Source: Chromatiales bacterium
GTDB taxonomy: Bacteria; Pseudomonadota; Gammaproteobacteria; Chromatiales; Chromatiaceae
Assembly: GCA_024639625.1 (NCBI GenBank)
Contig: JAHEIA010000048.1
Coordinates: 1-11,169 of the forward strand
DNA: 11,169 bases
Direction of reading: 5' to 3'
A program made the position numbers and the translations under genes. Below the pieces are notes generated by a model. The model did not search any database and was not told where the DNA came from. It saw only the letters and a list, made by a program, of their open reading frames with translations. Positions 9,105 through 11,169 of the stretch are shown one piece after another (positions within the stretch are counted from its first letter, which is position 1; every line of letters starts with the position of its first letter).

Positions 9105-9465
9105 GGAGTCCTCGTCTCTTTACTTGGAAGGAGAGAAACAGAATTCAGGCGCGCCCACCGTATCTATTCGATTGTTGCGCGCCGATGCCGCGAGTCCAGT
9201 GGCCGGAGTATATCCCGACTATCGGAAAACCACCCACTTGGCCAACCCGGGCCTGGTGGGTGTTGCAGGCACAGGGGTGCGCTCTACAGGCAACGGCCAT
9301 CTCCGTGGCGATGAGCAGTGAAAGGAAAGAGGTCGCCGCGTTTTTGTCCCGCTGATCCAGTAGTATCCAAGGACGTAGTAAGAAACATCGTTCGATAATG
9401 CGGTCACGGCGGCCGTGCAAACAAGACGTGGATCGAGCTCGGTCCGGAGCGGCGGAACGCAAGGC
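9105..9465. other. Non-coding stretch upstream of the AhpD-like gene
   Basis: No gene is supported here. Open frames on both strands lack ribosome binding sites and recognisable sequence. The stretch should hold the promoter of the minus-strand gene ending at 8538. A TATACT box reads on the minus strand at 9212-9207, but the sequence 16-18 nt upstream is not -35-like. Other structures are a stem-loop at 9231-9262, listed separately, a small dyad CCGA-CTA-TCGG at 9215-9225, and an inverted repeat CACGGC-G-GCCGTG at 9405-9417. Confidence 0.45.
9231..9262 (-). other. Imperfect GC-rich stem-loop, possible weak terminator
   Basis: CACCCAC (9231-9237) pairs with GTGGGTG (9256-9262), then after a TT/TG internal loop GGCC (9240-9243) pairs with GGCC (9250-9253) around a 6-nt loop. 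Read on the minus strand, the hairpin is followed directly by GTTTTCC. That makes a short, weak U-tract and suggests a back-up terminator or attenuator ahead of the AhpD-like gene. It is far less convincing than the terminator at 9466-9496. Confidence 0.35.
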
Positions 9466-9496
9466 AAAAAAAACCCGTGCCGGGGGGCGGCACGGG
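9466..9496 (-). terminator. Intrinsic terminator of the multiheme cytochrome gene
   Basis: Read on the minus strand, a perfect 9-bp stem (CCCGTGCCG pairing with CGGCACGGG, 9496-9488 and 9482-9474) closes a 5-nt CCCCC loop. It is followed at once by eight T residues (9473-9466). It begins 33 nt after the stop codon of the cytochrome gene. On the plus strand the downstream side has no T-run, so it acts in one direction only. Confidence 0.92.
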
Positions 9497-9529
9497 CAAA
9501 AAGGTGCGCGAGCTGAGGCTGGCTACAGC

Positions 9530-11169
9530 CTACAACTCATTCTCGTGACAAGTGTCACAACGCACGGGGGTTCCTTTCTCCAGGGTCACGTTAGCGTGGT
9601 CATCGGTCTCCAGGACCCTCTGATCAGCGGTGGTGGCCAACACGCTGCCCTCGCCGCGGCGTCCGTGGCAGGCGCGGCAGGCATTGGGATCGTCCTCAGC
9701 CAGTTCTTCATGACCACCGCGGGCGAAGCTGGTGTCGCCCACCGGATGCATCCCATGAGGACCCTCCAGGGTGTTGCCCAGGTCGCCCTCGTGGCAGGTG
9801 GAACATTCTGTGATAGTGCCGGTATGCCCCTGGATCTGCAGCGCGGCGACGTTGTCGTTGGCGACAAAGGGTCCGTCTTCCGGCGACACGGGCCAGATCG
9901 CGTGGGTGCTGCCGTGGCAGGATTCACACTTGAGGCCGCCGTGACCCGTGCTCAAGCGATAGAGCGACTGGTTCTCGGCGAAGCGGGAATCGGGGGCGTC
10001 GATCACATTCGCGATCTTGCTACCGTCGGCGTGGGTAGCGCCCACGTAAGCCTGCATCAGGCGGATGCCATCGCCCGCCACCACCTCGGGATGAGAGCCG
10101 CTCGCGTTGTCCAGCACGTCTCCGGTATGGCAGGACTGGCACTTTGCCTCGTTCGCCCAGGGGACCCGCTTGCTGAGGTCGGCGCCTGCGGGGAAGGGAA
10201 CTTGCGCCAGATTGCCCGTGAAGTCGTTACCCACCTGCTCCATGTCGCCGTGGCAGTCCTGGCACACCATGCCACCGCTGAACATCGCGCCACGCAGACA
10301 CTGAGTGCGTTTACCGGGATGGCACTGGTAGCAGGTCTCCTCGAGCACATGCTCGGTGACCGTCTGTCCGGGATCGGTGGCGTTGGGATACAGGTCCGGG
10401 TGTTCTACTGCCAGTGCGTCACGCAGCCCGTCGTTGGGACCCGGCATCGGCGGGAACAGGGCGGCAAATCCCCCGTGGTGGCCGTGCATCGCGCGCGACT
10501 GGCTGATGTGATGGCGTTGCTGACGGCCGCGAGGCCCCTGCTGCGGTTCGTCTACCGGTCCTGCCTGCGCCAGGTCGAGGGCCGGCGTGTAGTGGCACTG
10601 CGAGCACTGGATCGGCGTCTGATTGATCAGGCAGTTCGGGTCGTGGGCGTCCTGATAGTCGCAGGCCGCGCTGACGAGTTCGCCCTTGGCGTCCCAGGCT
10701 TCATAGAATTCTCCGTGCTTGGCATCGTGCAGCAACAGTATGTTCATCTTGGCTGCATTCTGCAGCGGCTCGGGTCCCGGTGCCTGGGCGGTGGTGACGT
10801 AGTCGAATTCCTTGCTGGCAAATTCTACGGCGACCCCGTTGCCGCCGTCGGGGAGAGTTGCGTGGCAGTTCTGGCAGTCCGCCTCGGACGCTACCGGCAG
10901 CACGACGTCGACGGATGCCAACACATTCTGCGGATCGGAGGGGTCGGCGCCTTTGGTCACCGCCTGGACCCGCATCAGGGGATAGGCGTTCTCGTTCCCC
11001 GCATCGTCGGTCGGCAGAATCGGAATTCCGTCCGCGGCGAACCAGTTGGCTTCTGCCACGCGGTAGCCGAAGGGGAAATCCACGAAGAATGGTAGCGACG
11101 CGTCGAAGCGCGTGAAATACCGGGGCTGGTTGTTCGGCCCAGGCATGGCTTGCTGTTCGACGGCTAGCA
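9530..11169 (-). CDS. Multiheme cytochrome c with at least nine haems, 5' end outside the window
   Basis: This is the C-terminal part of a large c-type cytochrome, presumably periplasmic or exported because c-haem attachment occurs outside the cytoplasm. Counting from ATG 11146 there are 538 residues. The frame stays open to the window edge and that ATG has no ribosome binding site, so the true start and signal peptide probably lie beyond the edge. Nine CxxCH motifs begin at Cys91, 181, 272, 295, 336, 407, 448, 490 and 530; the last is 4 residues from the C-terminus. About 90 residues before the first haem carry no haem motif. Many extra histidines (for example 140, 144, 212, 213, 221, 223, 224, 402, 464, 467) could be distal ligands, which would make the haems bis-histidine. 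Cys162, Cys172 and Cys283 are not in haem motifs. No membrane segment is seen. A terminator follows, so this is the last gene of its transcription unit. The electron donor, acceptor and exact family are unknown; a role in respiration or extracellular electron transfer is only inference. Confidence 0.93.
   Translation of the reverse strand, partial: LAVEQQAMPGPNNQPRYFTRFDASLPFFVDFPFGYRVAEANWFAADGIPILPTDDAGNENAYPLMRVQAVTKGADPSDPQNVLASVDVVLPVASEADCQNCHATLPDGGNGVAVEFASKEFDYVTTAQAPGPEPLQNAAKMNILLLHDAKHGEFYEAWDAKGELVSAACDYQDAHDPNCLINQTPIQCSQCHYTPALDLAQAGPVDEPQQGPRGRQQRHHISQSRAMHGHHGGFAALFPPMPGPNDGLRDALAVEHPDLYPNATDPGQTVTEHVLEETCYQCHPGKRTQCLRGAMFSGGMVCQDCHGDMEQVGNDFTGNLAQVPFPAGADLSKRVPWANEAKCQSCHTGDVLDNASGSHPEVVAGDGIRLMQAYVGATHADGSKIANVIDAPDSRFAENQSLYRLSTGHGGLKCESCHGSTHAIWPVSPEDGPFVANDNVAALQIQGHTGTITECSTCHEGDLGNTLEGPHGMHPVGDTSFARGGHEELAEDDPNACRACHGRRGEGSVLATTADQRVLETDDHANVTLEKGTPVRCDTCHENEL

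Noticed and set aside
9061..9321. 86-codon plus-strand frame across the start of the AhpD-like gene
   Set aside because: It overlaps the real minus-strand gene, has no ribosome binding site and matches nothing I recognise.
9145..9467. Minus-strand frames of 105 and 82 codons between the cytochrome and the AhpD-like gene
   Set aside because: They start at or just beyond the terminator T-run, have no ribosome binding site and have low-information sequence.
9398..11095. 565-codon open frame on the plus strand opposite the cytochrome
   Set aside because: It is the antisense shadow of a gene with nine CxxCH motifs. The translation is rich in V, G, A and R with no domain, and it runs through the terminator hairpin.

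Overview
The window looks like a GC-rich gammaproteobacterial chromosome, possibly from the Chromatiales or a similar respiratory lineage. The evidence is the order gltB-gltD-hemE, which is a common gammaproteobacterial arrangement, and a HemE N-terminus and active-site numbering that match the E. coli enzyme as I recall it. The exact taxon cannot be read from the sequence.

Region 1 (1-314) is an apparently non-coding leader upstream of gltB. It holds several short dyads and no convincing promoter. Region 2 (315-7562) is a plus-strand core-metabolism block: gltB and gltD encode the two subunits of NADPH-dependent glutamate synthase, and hemE encodes uroporphyrinogen decarboxylase. gltB and gltD touch or overlap, and hemE follows 82 nt later behind a strong Shine-Dalgarno sequence. 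Three starts are better placed downstream of the longest open frames: gltB ATG 315, gltD ATG 4961 and hemE GTG 6498. Region 3 (7607-8308) is a plus-strand HAD-superfamily phosphatase resembling E. coli YigB.

Region 4 (8309-8537) is a short gap between convergent genes. Region 5 (8538-9104, minus) is a carboxymuconolactone decarboxylase/AhpD-like protein with a CxxC pair. Region 6 (9105-9529) is non-coding and contains a textbook intrinsic terminator (9466-9496) for the gene to its right, plus a second, imperfect stem-loop. Region 7 (9530-11169, minus) is the 3' part of a large multiheme cytochrome c gene with nine CxxCH haem-binding motifs; its start lies outside the window.

Functionally, gltBD makes glutamate from glutamine and 2-oxoglutarate. 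In Gammaproteobacteria glutamate also feeds 5-aminolevulinate synthesis, and HemE acts on that route to haem. The cytochrome is a heavy haem consumer, but the strand switch and the terminator mark it as a separate transcription unit. Any operational link between the two blocks is inference. The cytochrome is the least ordinary item, and its partner genes, if any, lie beyond the right edge.
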